This document shows, one piece after another, positions 33,825 through 42,011 of a DNA stretch of 64,000 nt. The stretch lies in contig JAXGXF010000001.1 of assembly GCA_040772885.1 (NCBI GenBank), positions 1 through 64,000 on the forward strand, read 5' to 3'. Made by a program: the position numbers and the translations under genes. Numbering within the stretch: the stretch's first letter is position 1; every line of letters begins with the position of its first letter. The notes beneath the pieces were generated by a model, which saw nothing but the letters and a program-made list of their open reading frames with translations, made no database searches and had not been told where the DNA came from. The DNA comes from Pullichristensenella sp002068815 (GTDB taxonomy: Bacteria; Bacillota; Clostridia; Christensenellales; Aristaeellaceae).

Positions 33825-35602
33825 AGGCTTCCTCCTATCACGACGGTCGTTCCGCCGCCGGGCGCGGCCTTGATTTCAAAGAACACGGGGTCGGGCTTTG
33901 ACAGCCGAAGCCGGAGCACGGTGTTGACAAGCCCCATGCCCCCGAGCCGCAGCTCCGAGTACTTCGCGGCGATGTTCTCGAGGTAGCCGTCGATCTTCTC
34001 GTGGATCTTCGCGATCTCCGAATCGGTCACGCCGCCGCCGTTGTCGGTCACCTCAATGCGCCACTGGTCGCCGTCGCGCGAGAAGCGCACGAGGATATGC
34101 CACGGCGGGCGCGCGTTTTTGAAGCCGTGCTGGAAGCAATTTTCGGTCAGCGGCTGCAAGATCATCCTGGGGATGCGCAACTGGTCGAGCGCGCGGCAGT
34201 CCTCGACCTCGTAGTCGAAGTGCTCCTCGTAGCGCACCTTCATCAGGTCGAGGTAGTCGCGCATGTTCGCGATCTCGTCGCGCAAGAGCACGAGGTCGTT
34301 CGAGTAGTCGGCCATGTACCGAAGCATCGACGACAGCTTTTCGCACATCTTGACCGTGCGCGCGCTGCCGTCCTCGTCGGCGGACTCGATGATCGCCGAG
34401 AGCATGTTGTAGAGGAAGTGCGGGTTCATCTGCGACTGCAGCGCAGCCATGTACGCCTTCATCTCGAAGCCGATCGACTGGTTGAGCTTCAACAGCATCG
34501 AGCGGAACGTGCGGTCGAGCGCCTGCAGTTCCTCGGTGTTCGCGCCGGAGAGCAGGGGCGCCGACTGCGTCAGGTTGTCGAGGTTGATGCGCTCGATGCC
34601 CGCCGAGAACTCGCGCAGCGGGCGCGAAATCCTGTCCGCGAGCAGGTAGACGACAAAGAGCAATATCGCGAGCAGCAGCGCGCCCAGGAGAACCAACTGC
34701 GTGTAGACGAGCGAGTACGGCGCATCGAGAAGCCCCGTCGGCAGCGCGCGCACGAGCGTCCAGCCGGTCTCCCCGACGCCGGACGAAAACACGGACACCG
34801 AGCGGCCGTCGAGCTTCGCGGAGAGCGTCGCCGCCTCGCCCGATTCCGGGAACTGCGAGGCGACGCCGCCGAGGTCTAAGAGCGCGCCGGCGGGGGAGAC
34901 GTCTGTCCCCGCGGCGTCGAGAAGCGCATACTCCGCGCCGTCCTCGCGCGCCCAAAATGGCAGCCGGTAGATGGCGTCGACGCTTCGCTGCACGGCGATG
35001 TAGCCGTAGGTCTTTGAACTGTACGAGGTCGAGAGCGGCCGGACGAGCGTGAACAGCCGGATGTCCCTGTTGTCCGACCACATGTCCGCGTGCGGGGCGA
35101 GCACGGCCGCGCGGCTCTCGGAGCGCGAAAGCGCCTCGTCGAGCGCCGCGAGCGCCGCGCCGTCCCGCAGCGTCCGCCGGACGACCCCGTCCGTCTCGTA
35201 GAGCGAGCCGGTGCTCACGTAGTCGCCGGAGCGGTTGAAGACGCTGATGCGCAGTGCGCTGCTGTCGGTCGAGTTGATCGTCGCGAGCAGGCTGCCGGCG
35301 CGGATTGAGTCCATCAGGTGCGTCGAGAAGTAGTTCGACATGTCGCCGTCGCCGTTCAAGGGGATGAAGAAGTTCAGAAGCTCCATGTTCGCCGCGACCT
35401 GCGAGCCGAGCGTGTCCATCGAGTTGAACACGCCCAAAAGCTCCTGCGCGTCGCTCGCGAGCAGCTTCTGCTGGTGGTAGAGCTCGAGGTTGCGGTTCGT
35501 CCGCGAGATGACGACGATGAGCAGCGCGATCACCGCCACGACGACGACCGCGATCAGCGCCGCATACGCGCGGAACAGCCGGTTTTTGAACTTGAATCGG
35601 AT
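33821..35602 (-). CDS. sensor histidine kinase, YesM/LytS-like, probable ATC start
   Basis: Membrane kinase with a first helix (LIAVVVVAVIALLIVVI), an extracellular sensing domain of about 270 residues, a second helix near 301-321, a HAMP domain, a His_kinase domain with phospho-His in MNPHFLYN (residue 395), and an HATPase domain (LTENCFQHGF, GGMGLVNTVLRL). The open frame begins after a TGA at 35623-35621. The only good ribosome site, GGGAGG (35616-35611), lies 8 nt before ATC 35602. The first standard start, GTG at 35539, has no site and would cut the first membrane helix. I therefore extend to the ATC, giving 593 residues. Confidence 0.85.
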   Translation of the reverse strand: MRFKFKNRLFRAYAALIAVVVVAVIALLIVVISRTNRNLELYHQQKLLASDAQELLGVFNSMDTLGSQVAANMELLNFFIPLNGDGDMSNYFSTHLMDSIRAGSLLATINSTDSSALRISVFNRSGDYVSTGSLYETDGVVRRTLRDGAALAALDEALSRSESRAAVLAPHADMWSDNRDIRLFTLVRPLSTSYSSKTYGYIAVQRSVDAIYRLPFWAREDGAEYALLDAAGTDVSPAGALLDLGGVASQFPESGEAATLSAKLDGRSVSVFSSGVGETGWTLVRALPTGLLDAPYSLVYTQLVLLGALLLAILLFVVYLLADRISRPLREFSAGIERINLDNLTQSAPLLSGANTEELQALDRTFRSMLLKLNQSIGFEMKAYMAALQSQMNPHFLYNMLSAIIESADEDGSARTVKMCEKLSSMLRYMADYSNDLVLLRDEIANMRDYLDLMKVRYEEHFDYEVEDCRALDQLRIPRMILQPLTENCFQHGFKNARPPWHILVRFSRDGDQWRIEVTDNGGGVTDSEIAKIHEKIDGYLENIAAKYSELRLGGMGLVNTVLRLRLSKPDPVFFEIKAAPGGGTTVVIGGSL

Positions 35603-35622
35603 AGCTGCCGCCTCCCGGGTTC

Positions 35623-35657
35623 AAAAAGCGAGCGGCCCGGAAGCCCGGACAACTCGC
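35623..35657 (-). terminator. terminator between the UPF0210 gene and the kinase gene
   Basis: On the minus strand a 13-position stem with one mismatch and two G-T pairs (35657-35645 with 35640-35628) around GCTT is followed by five T. It ends only 20 nt before the kinase start, so kinase transcription must arise inside the upstream gene or by partial readthrough. Confidence 0.7.
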
Positions 35658-35663
35658 GATGAT

Positions 35664-37016
35664 TCAGTTTCTGAGGCTGTTCAGCGGGGCGGGGATGCGC
35701 CCGCCGCGCCCGATGAACAGCTGCGAGGAAAACGGGTGCACGGCCATGACCGGCGCGCGGCCGAGCAGGCCCCCGAACTCGACGCTGTCGCCGACGGCCT
35801 TGTTGGGCGCCGGGATGATGCGCACCGCGGTCGTCTTGTTGTTGATGACGCCGATCGCCGCCTCGTCCGCGATGATCGCCGAGATCGTCTCGGCGGAGGT
35901 GTCGCCGGGCACGGCGATCATGTCGAGCCCGACCGAGCACACGCAGGTCATCGCCTCGAGCTTGTCCAGCGTCAAGGCGCCCTTTTCCGCCGCGCGGATC
36001 ATGCCGATGTCCTCGCTGACGGGGATGAACGCGCCGGAGAGCCCGCCGACGTGCGACGAGGCCATGACGCCGCCCTTCTTGACCGCGTCGTTCAGGAGCG
36101 CGAGCGCCGCGGTCGTGCCGTGCGTCCCGCAGACCTCGAGGCCCATTTCTTCCAGAATCTCGGCCACAGAGTCGCCGACCGCGGGCGTCGGCGCGAGCGA
36201 CAGGTCGACGATGCCGAACGGCGCCCCGAGCCTCCGGGACGCCTCGAGCGCGACCAATTGGCCGACGCGCGTGATGCGGAACGCCGTGCGCTTGATCGTC
36301 TCGGCGACGACGTCGAACGGCTCGCCCTTGACCATCTCGAGCGCGCGCTTGACGACGCCGGGGCCGCTGACGCCGACGCTTACGGCCAAATCACCCTCGC
36401 CGGGCCCGTGGAACGCGCCCGCCATGAACGGGTTGTCCTCGACGGCGTTCGCGAACGCGACGAACTTCGCGCAGCCGATGCCGTCCGCGTCCGCGGTCCT
36501 TTCGGCGGTCCGCTTGATCGCCCGGCCCAACAGCTTCACCGCGTCCATGTCGATGCCCGCGCGCGTCGAGGCCACGTTGACCGACGAGCACAGGAACTTC
36601 GTCGAGGAAAGCGCGTCCGGCAGCGACTCGATGAGCTTTCGGTCGGAGGCGGTCATTCCCTTCTGCACGAGCGCCGAGTAGCCGCCGATGAAGTCTACGC
36701 CGGTCTCCTTTGCGGCCGCATCGAGCGCGAGCGCGAGCGGCAGCGGGTCTCCGACCGCGCCGGCGATCAGCGCCGCCGGCGTCACGGAGATGCGCTTGTT
36801 GACGATCGGCACGCCGTACTCGCGCTCGATCGCCTCGCCGACGGACACGAGATGCTCGGCCTTGCGCGTGATGCGGTCGTATACGCGGCGGCAGAGCGCG
36901 CCGATGTCGTCCGTGACGCAGGGGAACAGCGATATACCCATCGTGATCGTGCGCACGTCGAGCTTCTCGCGGTCGATCATGCGGATGGTGTCGAGGATTT
37001 CGGAGGTGTTGATCAT
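35664..37016 (-). CDS. UPF0210 (PFL/DUF711) family protein
   Basis: Conserved protein of about 450 residues, full length here, whose biochemical role is not established; the family is distantly related to glycyl-radical pyruvate formate-lyase-like folds. The opening MINTSEILDTIRMIDREKLDVRTITMGISL and the blocks VNVASTRAGIDMDAVK, VGVSGPGVVKRAL and GGLSGAFIPVSEDIGM are typical. It follows the ACT-domain gene by 10 nt. That pairing is conserved widely in Bacillota and some archaea and suggests amino-acid-responsive control. Confidence 0.93.
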   Translation of the reverse strand: MINTSEILDTIRMIDREKLDVRTITMGISLFPCVTDDIGALCRRVYDRITRKAEHLVSVGEAIEREYGVPIVNKRISVTPAALIAGAVGDPLPLALALDAAAKETGVDFIGGYSALVQKGMTASDRKLIESLPDALSSTKFLCSSVNVASTRAGIDMDAVKLLGRAIKRTAERTADADGIGCAKFVAFANAVEDNPFMAGAFHGPGEGDLAVSVGVSGPGVVKRALEMVKGEPFDVVAETIKRTAFRITRVGQLVALEASRRLGAPFGIVDLSLAPTPAVGDSVAEILEEMGLEVCGTHGTTAALALLNDAVKKGGVMASSHVGGLSGAFIPVSEDIGMIRAAEKGALTLDKLEAMTCVCSVGLDMIAVPGDTSAETISAIIADEAAIGVINNKTTAVRIIPAPNKAVGDSVEFGGLLGRAPVMAVHPFSSQLFIGRGGRIPAPLNSLRN

Positions 37017-37026
37017 CGTTTTTTCC

Positions 37027-37308
37027 TCAAATCTGGTGCATCGCCTCGAAGATTTCGCTGCGCTGGACGCGAATTTGGAGCCCCAAATCCTCCGCCAGCT
37101 TCGAAAGCCTCGAGGAGATCGCGTCGAACGGGCACTCGGGCGACGAGATGTCCGCGACCAGCACCATGTTGAACAGCCCCGAGACGATTGTCTGCGAGAT
37201 GTCGAGGATGTTCGCGTCGCACTCGTAGAGCACGGCGCTCACCTTCGCGATGATCCCCTTGCGGTCGAAGCCCAGCACCGTCACGACGGCCTTTTTCATG
37301 TCGTTCAT
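37027..37308 (-). CDS. ACT domain protein (UPF0237)
   Basis: A 93-residue single ACT domain: AVVTVLGFDRKGIIAKVSAVLYECDANILDISQTIV covers the first strand and helix, followed by the second beta-alpha-beta unit. Such proteins bind small ligands, usually amino acids. It is the invariable partner of the UPF0210 gene downstream. The first ATG (37308) lies 7 nt from GAGGAG; a second in-frame ATG is three codons on. Confidence 0.92.
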   Translation of the reverse strand: MNDMKKAVVTVLGFDRKGIIAKVSAVLYECDANILDISQTIVSGLFNMVLVADISSPECPFDAISSRLSKLAEDLGLQIRVQRSEIFEAMHQI

Positions 37309-37353
37309 CGAAAAACTCCTCTGCTCATATGGAAAGTTACCCCAAAATGCACG

Positions 37354-37370
37354 ATGTAAGAGTAATGTAA
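37354..37370. promoter_or_regulatory. direct repeat upstream of the ACT-UPF0210 operon
   Basis: ATGTAA occurs at 37354-37359 and 37365-37370, exactly 11 bp apart, one helical turn. This is the arrangement of tandem regulator half-sites. No convincing -35/-10 pair is visible nearby, and a 6-bp hairpin (37376-37381 with 37389-37394) lies next to it. Confidence 0.3.
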
Positions 37371-37531
37371 CCTCTATGCGCGAAAGTTGCGCATTTTATC
37401 GAAAAAACGCGGAAAATGCGCGGATTTTGCGGCGGTTCCGCGGCGGACCGGACGAGGAGGCGCATTTCTTAACGCAGACAAAACCACGCGCTTCGAAATG
37501 ATTCATTTTGGAAGCGGTTACACGGACGCGA

Positions 37532-37783
37532 TCACGCCGGCCCCTCCGGCTCCGGGGGCTCAAAATCGGCCTCCGGAGGCGCGTTTTCCGGATTTTGGGC
37601 GGGGAAGAGCGACAAAACCGCGTCCGGATGCCCCCGCAGGCTCCGAACCCGCTCGCGGCTAAGCGCCGTGTCCGTCCCCAGGCAGTCCGCGCAGCGCCGG
37701 CCGCAGACCGGACACGCGCAGCCGAGATTCGCGCCCTCCGCATGTATCATATACGCCCCACAGGCCGGACATCCGCACCGCAT
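37532..37783 (-). CDS. small zinc-ribbon-like protein
   Basis: An 83-residue protein of unknown function. The N-terminal 40 residues hold seven Cys in CGCPACG and CACPVCGRRCADC, consistent with one or two zinc-ribbon sites. The C-terminal half is a short helix (SRERVRSLRGHPDAVLSLF) and a Pro/Glu-rich tail. ATG 37783 is chosen because GGAGGG lies 6-7 nt upstream; the frame remains open to 37882 without a site. It is divergent from the marR gene. Coding status is supported by the ribosome site and Cys pattern only. Confidence 0.6.
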   Translation of the reverse strand: MRCGCPACGAYMIHAEGANLGCACPVCGRRCADCLGTDTALSRERVRSLRGHPDAVLSLFPAQNPENAPPEADFEPPEPEGPA

Positions 37784-37892
37784 CGCAATCCCTCCGTCGA
37801 CAACTTCGAGATATTTCGACGCGCCGCGCGACATTCCCTGCCCGAATTGAAAGTTTTTACCCCGGCGCAATGCGCGCGCCACAATCGCGGAT

Positions 37893-37898
37893 TATAAT
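37893..37898. promoter_or_regulatory. shared divergent -10 region between the zinc-ribbon and marR genes
   Basis: ATTATAAT gives TATAAT on plus (37893-37898) and TATAAT on minus (37896-37891), so divergent promoters would overlap. The -35 boxes are poor on both sides. Autoregulation by MarR at this spot is plausible but no inverted repeat stands out. Confidence 0.4.
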
Positions 37899-37930
37899 AC
37901 ATAGCACGCGAAGAAATAGGAGGCGATGTC

Positions 37931-38356
37931 TTGGAATTCGGCAGCGCGCTCCGGCGCATCACCCTCGAATTCATGCGCCAGGCGAACCGAACATTTGAAC
38001 AGCAGGGACTGACCGCCCCGCAGGCGGAGGCGCTGTTTTTTTTGATGCGCCGGCAATGCCACGGAAAACCCGCGATACAGCGCGACATCGAGGAGGCGCT
38101 GAAGCTTTCGAACCCGACGGTCAGCGGCACGCTCGACCGCCTCGAAAAAAAGGGGCTCGTCGAGCGGCGGCCGGACCCGGAAAACCGCCGCGTGAACCAG
38201 ATCGTGCCGACAAAAATGGCCCTTGCGATCCACGAGGAGATGCACAGGAGCCGCGACGAACTGGAGGGGCAGCTGCTATCGTGCCTGACCGGCGACGAGC
38301 GCGAGACGCTCGACAGGCTGCTGAAAAAAATCCTCGCAAGTATTTCCGAATCGTGA
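37931..38356 (+). CDS. MarR-family transcriptional regulator
   Basis: The 141-residue protein has a winged-helix core: LTAPQAEALFFLM, then the recognition helix in NPTVSGTLDRLEKKGLVERRPDPENRRV. That wing (DPENRR) is the MarR hallmark. The start is TTG 37931, 7 nt from TAGGAGG; the out-of-frame ATG at 37926 is too close to the site. It heads an operon with two ABC exporter half-transporters, 12 nt upstream of the first, and most likely represses that operon until a drug-like ligand binds. Confidence 0.92.
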   Translation: MEFGSALRRITLEFMRQANRTFEQQGLTAPQAEALFFLMRRQCHGKPAIQRDIEEALKLSNPTVSGTLDRLEKKGLVERRPDPENRRVNQIVPTKMALAIHEEMHRSRDELEGQLLSCLTGDERETLDRLLKKILASISES

Positions 38357-38368
38357 AAGGAGAACCGT

Positions 38369-40132
38369 ATGCTCAAGATCTTCAAGCACCTGCGCAGGCG
38401 CGAGTGGGAGTTCATGCTCGCAAGCGTGGCCTTCATCGTCGCGCAGGTGTGGCTGGACCTGAAGCTCCCCGAATACATGAACGCGATCACGCGCCTCGTA
38501 AACACGCCCGGCAGCGCGATCGCGGACATCTGGCGCGCGGGCGGAAAGATGCTTCTGTGCGCGCTCGGCAGCGTCCTCGCGGCGTTTTGCGTAGGCTTCC
38601 TCGCTGCGCGCATCGCGGCGTCGTTTTCGAGAAACCTGCGCGGCGAGCTGTTTGACCGCGTCGAGTCGTTTTCGATGGCCGAGATCAGCCAGTTTTCGAC
38701 CGCGAGCCTGATCACGCGCTCGACGAACGACGTGCAGCAGGTGCAGATGATCGTCGCGATGGGTCTGCAGGTCATCATCAAGGCGCCGATCACGGCCGTC
38801 TGGGCGGTCACAAAGATTTCGACGAAGAGCTGGCAGTGGACGGCCGCGACCGCGGCCGCGGTCGGCGTGATGCTTCTGATCATCTCGGTCGCGGTGATCT
38901 TCGTGCTGCCGCGCTTTAAGAGGATTCAGGTGCTGACCGACAATTTAAACCGCGTGACCCGCGAGAACCTCACGGGCGTGCGCGTCGTGCGCGCGTACAA
39001 CGCCGAAAAATACCAGCAGAAGAAGTTCGAGCAGGCGAGCGACGAACTGACGAGAAACAACCTCATCGCGACGCGCATCATGTCGGTCATGGGCCCCGGC
39101 ATGCAGATGATCATGTCCGGCATGAGCCTGTCGATCTACTGGATCGGCGCGCACCTGATCAACGCGGCGGCGCTGACGGCGAAGATCGGGCTGTTCAGCG
39201 ATATGGTCGTGTTCATGAACTACTCGATGCAGGTCGTGATGTCGTTCATGATGCTGACGATCGTGTTCATCATGCTGCCGCGCGCGGCGGTGTCCGCAAA
39301 GCGCATCAACGAGGTGCTCGACACGCGCCCGACGATACTGGACGGGCAGGCTGCGGCGGGCAAGCCCGGCCTCGTCGGGACCGTCGAGTTCAAAAACGTC
39401 TGCTTCCGCTATCCGGACGCGACGGAGCCGGTGCTCGAAGGCGTGTCGTTCACCGCGAACCGGGGAGAGGTCGTCGCGTTCATCGGCTCGACCGGCTCGG
39501 GAAAGTCGACCGTCGTCAACCTCGTGCCGCGCTTCTACGACGCGACCGAGGGCGAGGTGCTCGTCGACGGCGTGAACGTGCGCGACTATTCGCTCGACGC
39601 GCTCCGGAACAAGCTCGGGTACGTGCCGCAGAGCGCCGTGCTGTTCTCCGGAACCATCGCCTCGAATGTCGGCTACGGCGACAGCGGGAAGCCCGCGCCG
39701 ACTTTGGACGAGATCCGCCGCGCGGTCGCGATCGCGCAGGGGACGGAGTTCGTCGAGAAGATGCCCGAGAAGTACGACGCGCCGATCGCGCGCGGCGGCA
39801 CGAACGTGTCCGGCGGGCAGAAGCAGCGGCTGTCGATCGCGCGCGCGGTCGCCCGGAACCCGGAAATCTACATCTTCGACGACGCGTTCTCGGCGCTCGA
39901 CTACCGCACCGACCGCGCGTTGCGCAGCGCATTGAAGCGCGAGACGAACGGCGCGACGTGCCTGATCGTCGCGCAGCGGATCGGGACGATACGCGACGCC
40001 GACAAGATCGTCGTCTTAAACGAGGGCCGCGTCGCCGGCATCGGCACGCACGCGGAGCTCTTGAAGAGCTGCGAGGTCTACCGCGAGATCGCCCATTCCC
40101 AGCTTTCGGAGGAGGAATTGAAGCATGCATGA
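38369..40132 (+). CDS. ABC exporter half-transporter with degenerate ATPase site
   Basis: A 587-residue type IV ABC exporter subunit: six membrane helices (about 15-300) and an ABC domain with Walker A GSTGSGKST, signature VSGGQKQRLSIARA and Walker B IYIFDDAFSALD. The catalytic Glu after Walker B is Asp, as in the degenerate site of heterodimeric exporters such as TM287/288 and BmrCD. Its partner is the next gene, which overlaps by 8 nt. Drug or peptide export is likely; the substrate is unknown. Confidence 0.93.
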   Translation: MLKIFKHLRRREWEFMLASVAFIVAQVWLDLKLPEYMNAITRLVNTPGSAIADIWRAGGKMLLCALGSVLAAFCVGFLAARIAASFSRNLRGELFDRVESFSMAEISQFSTASLITRSTNDVQQVQMIVAMGLQVIIKAPITAVWAVTKISTKSWQWTAATAAAVGVMLLIISVAVIFVLPRFKRIQVLTDNLNRVTRENLTGVRVVRAYNAEKYQQKKFEQASDELTRNNLIATRIMSVMGPGMQMIMSGMSLSIYWIGAHLINAAALTAKIGLFSDMVVFMNYSMQVVMSFMMLTIVFIMLPRAAVSAKRINEVLDTRPTILDGQAAAGKPGLVGTVEFKNVCFRYPDATEPVLEGVSFTANRGEVVAFIGSTGSGKSTVVNLVPRFYDATEGEVLVDGVNVRDYSLDALRNKLGYVPQSAVLFSGTIASNVGYGDSGKPAPTLDEIRRAVAIAQGTEFVEKMPEKYDAPIARGGTNVSGGQKQRLSIARAVARNPEIYIFDDAFSALDYRTDRALRSALKRETNGATCLIVAQRIGTIRDADKIVVLNEGRVAGIGTHAELLKSCEVYREIAHSQLSEEELKHA

Positions 40133-41960
40133 CGACAACACGCGCTCCCGCCCGATGCGCGGCCCCGGCCCGATGCGCGGTCCCGGTCCCGGCCCGAGGG
40201 GGTTCGAGAGGCCGAAAAACCTGAAAAAGGGCGGAATGCAGCTGATCCGCTACGCGTCGAAGTACGTTCCGGCGATCCTGGTCGCGCTCGTGCTCGCGGT
40301 CGGGGGAACGGTATTCCACCTGATCGGCCCGGGCAAGCTCGAGCAGATCACGAACCTCATCACGTCGGGGTTCTTCTTGGGCATCGACCTCACGGCCGTC
40401 GGGGAGATCGCCGCGACGCTCGTGGTGTTCTACGCGTGCAGCGTCGTGCTCTCCTACGCGCAGGCGTTCATCATGGCGACGGTCACCGCCCGGCTCTCGC
40501 GCAAGATGCGAAGGGACATCTCGGTCAAGATCAACCGGCTGCCGCTCAAGTACTTCGACACGCACGCGTACGGCGACGTGTTGAGCCGCGTGACGAACGA
40601 CGTCGACACGATCGGCCACACGCTGAACCAGAGCCTCGGCTCGATGACCGGCGCGATCGCGATGGTTCTGGGCTCGCTCTGGGTGATGTTCTTCAAGAAC
40701 TGGATCATGGCGCTGACGGCGGTAGGCACGACGACGATCGGGTTTTTCCTGATGATGATCATCGTCATGCGCTCGCAGAAATACTTCGTGCGCCAGCAGG
40801 CGGCGCTCGGCGAGGTCAACGGCCACATCGAGGAGATCTACACCGGCCACAACGTCGTGACCGCGTCGAACGGCCAGGCGGCCGCGAAGCGCACGTTCGA
40901 CGGGATCAACGCAAAGCTCCACGACAGCGCGTGGCGCTCGCAGTTCATGTCGGGGCTGATGATGCCCCTCATGCAGTTCATCGGCAACTTCGGCTATGTG
41001 TCGGTGTGCGTCGTCGGCGCGGCGCTCGCGATGGGCGGGTATATCAAGTTCGGCACGATCGTCGCGTTCACCATCTACGTCCGGCTGTACTCGAACCAGC
41101 TCTCGCAGTTCGCGCAGATCGTGACGAACCTCCAGTCGACCGTCGCGGCGAGCGAACGCGTGTTCGATTTCCTCGAGGAGGGCGAGATCGCGGACGAGAG
41201 CAAGAAGGCGCGCAGGCTCGACGCGGTCATGGGCGACGTCGAGTTCCGCCACGTGAAGTTCGGGTATTCTTCGGACCGAACGATCATCCGCGACTTCTCG
41301 GCGACGATCCGCGCGGGGCAGAAGGTCGCGATCGTAGGACCTACCGGCGCCGGCAAGACGACGCTCGTGAACCTGCTGATGCGCTTTTACGAGCTCGACG
41401 AGGGCGAAATTCTCGTCGACGGCGTGCCGATCTCGGAGCTGACGCGCGAGAACGTGCGCGCGCTGTTCGGGATGGTGTTGCAGGACACGTGGCTCTTCGA
41501 GGGCACGATCCGCGACAACGTCGTCTACGACAAGCGCGACGCGAGCGACGAGGACGTGCGCCGCGCGTGCAAGGCCGTCGGCATCGACCACTTCATCCGG
41601 ACGCTGCCGCTGGGCTACGACACCGTGATCGACGACAAGGCGAACCTGTCCGCCGGGCAGAAGCAGCTTCTGACGATCGCGCGCGCGATGATCGAGAACG
41701 CGCCGCTGTTGATCCTCGACGAGGCGACCTCCTCCGTCGACACGCGCACCGAGCTTCAAATTCAGCGCGCGATGGACAAGTTGAGCCTCGGCAGAACCTC
41801 GTTCGTGATCGCGCACCGGCTCTCGACGATCCGCAACGCCGACCTGATCCTCGTGATGCGCGACGGCGACATCGTCGAGAGCGGCACGCACGCGGAGCTT
41901 CTCGCGGCCGGAGGGTTCTACGCGGAACTGTACAACAGCCAGTTCGAGCAGGCGGCGTAG
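40125..41960 (+). CDS. ABC exporter half-transporter with canonical ATPase site
   Basis: The 611-residue partner of the preceding gene. It starts with a low-complexity, basic, Gly-Pro-Arg-rich cytoplasmic tail (about 1-35), then six membrane helices and an ABC domain with GPTGAGKTT, LSAGQKQLLTIARA and LLILDEATSSVD. The intact catalytic Glu makes this the hydrolytic subunit. Similar Gly/Pro-rich tails occur in BmrD/LmrD-like proteins of Clostridia. The operon ends at the terminator 4 nt downstream. Confidence 0.93.
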   Translation: MHDDNTRSRPMRGPGPMRGPGPGPRGFERPKNLKKGGMQLIRYASKYVPAILVALVLAVGGTVFHLIGPGKLEQITNLITSGFFLGIDLTAVGEIAATLVVFYACSVVLSYAQAFIMATVTARLSRKMRRDISVKINRLPLKYFDTHAYGDVLSRVTNDVDTIGHTLNQSLGSMTGAIAMVLGSLWVMFFKNWIMALTAVGTTTIGFFLMMIIVMRSQKYFVRQQAALGEVNGHIEEIYTGHNVVTASNGQAAAKRTFDGINAKLHDSAWRSQFMSGLMMPLMQFIGNFGYVSVCVVGAALAMGGYIKFGTIVAFTIYVRLYSNQLSQFAQIVTNLQSTVAASERVFDFLEEGEIADESKKARRLDAVMGDVEFRHVKFGYSSDRTIIRDFSATIRAGQKVAIVGPTGAGKTTLVNLLMRFYELDEGEILVDGVPISELTRENVRALFGMVLQDTWLFEGTIRDNVVYDKRDASDEDVRRACKAVGIDHFIRTLPLGYDTVIDDKANLSAGQKQLLTIARAMIENAPLLILDEATSSVDTRTELQIQRAMDKLSLGRTSFVIAHRLSTIRNADLILVMRDGDIVESGTHAELLAAGGFYAELYNSQFEQAA

Positions 41961-41963
41961 CGC

Positions 41964-42011
41964 CAAAAAAGCGATCCCCCGGGCGAATTTCGATCGTCCG
42001 GGGGAATTTTT
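41964..42011. terminator. bidirectional terminator between convergent exporter operons
   Basis: TCCCCCGG (41975-41982) pairs with CCGGGGGA (41998-42005). A T run follows on plus (42007-42011) and six T on minus (from 41970-41965). It lies between the stops of the two exporter pairs. Confidence 0.85.

Noticed and set aside
39516..41966. An 816-codon minus-strand open frame opposite the exporter genes
   Set aside because: Same antisense artefact; the two plus-strand genes have full domain sets.
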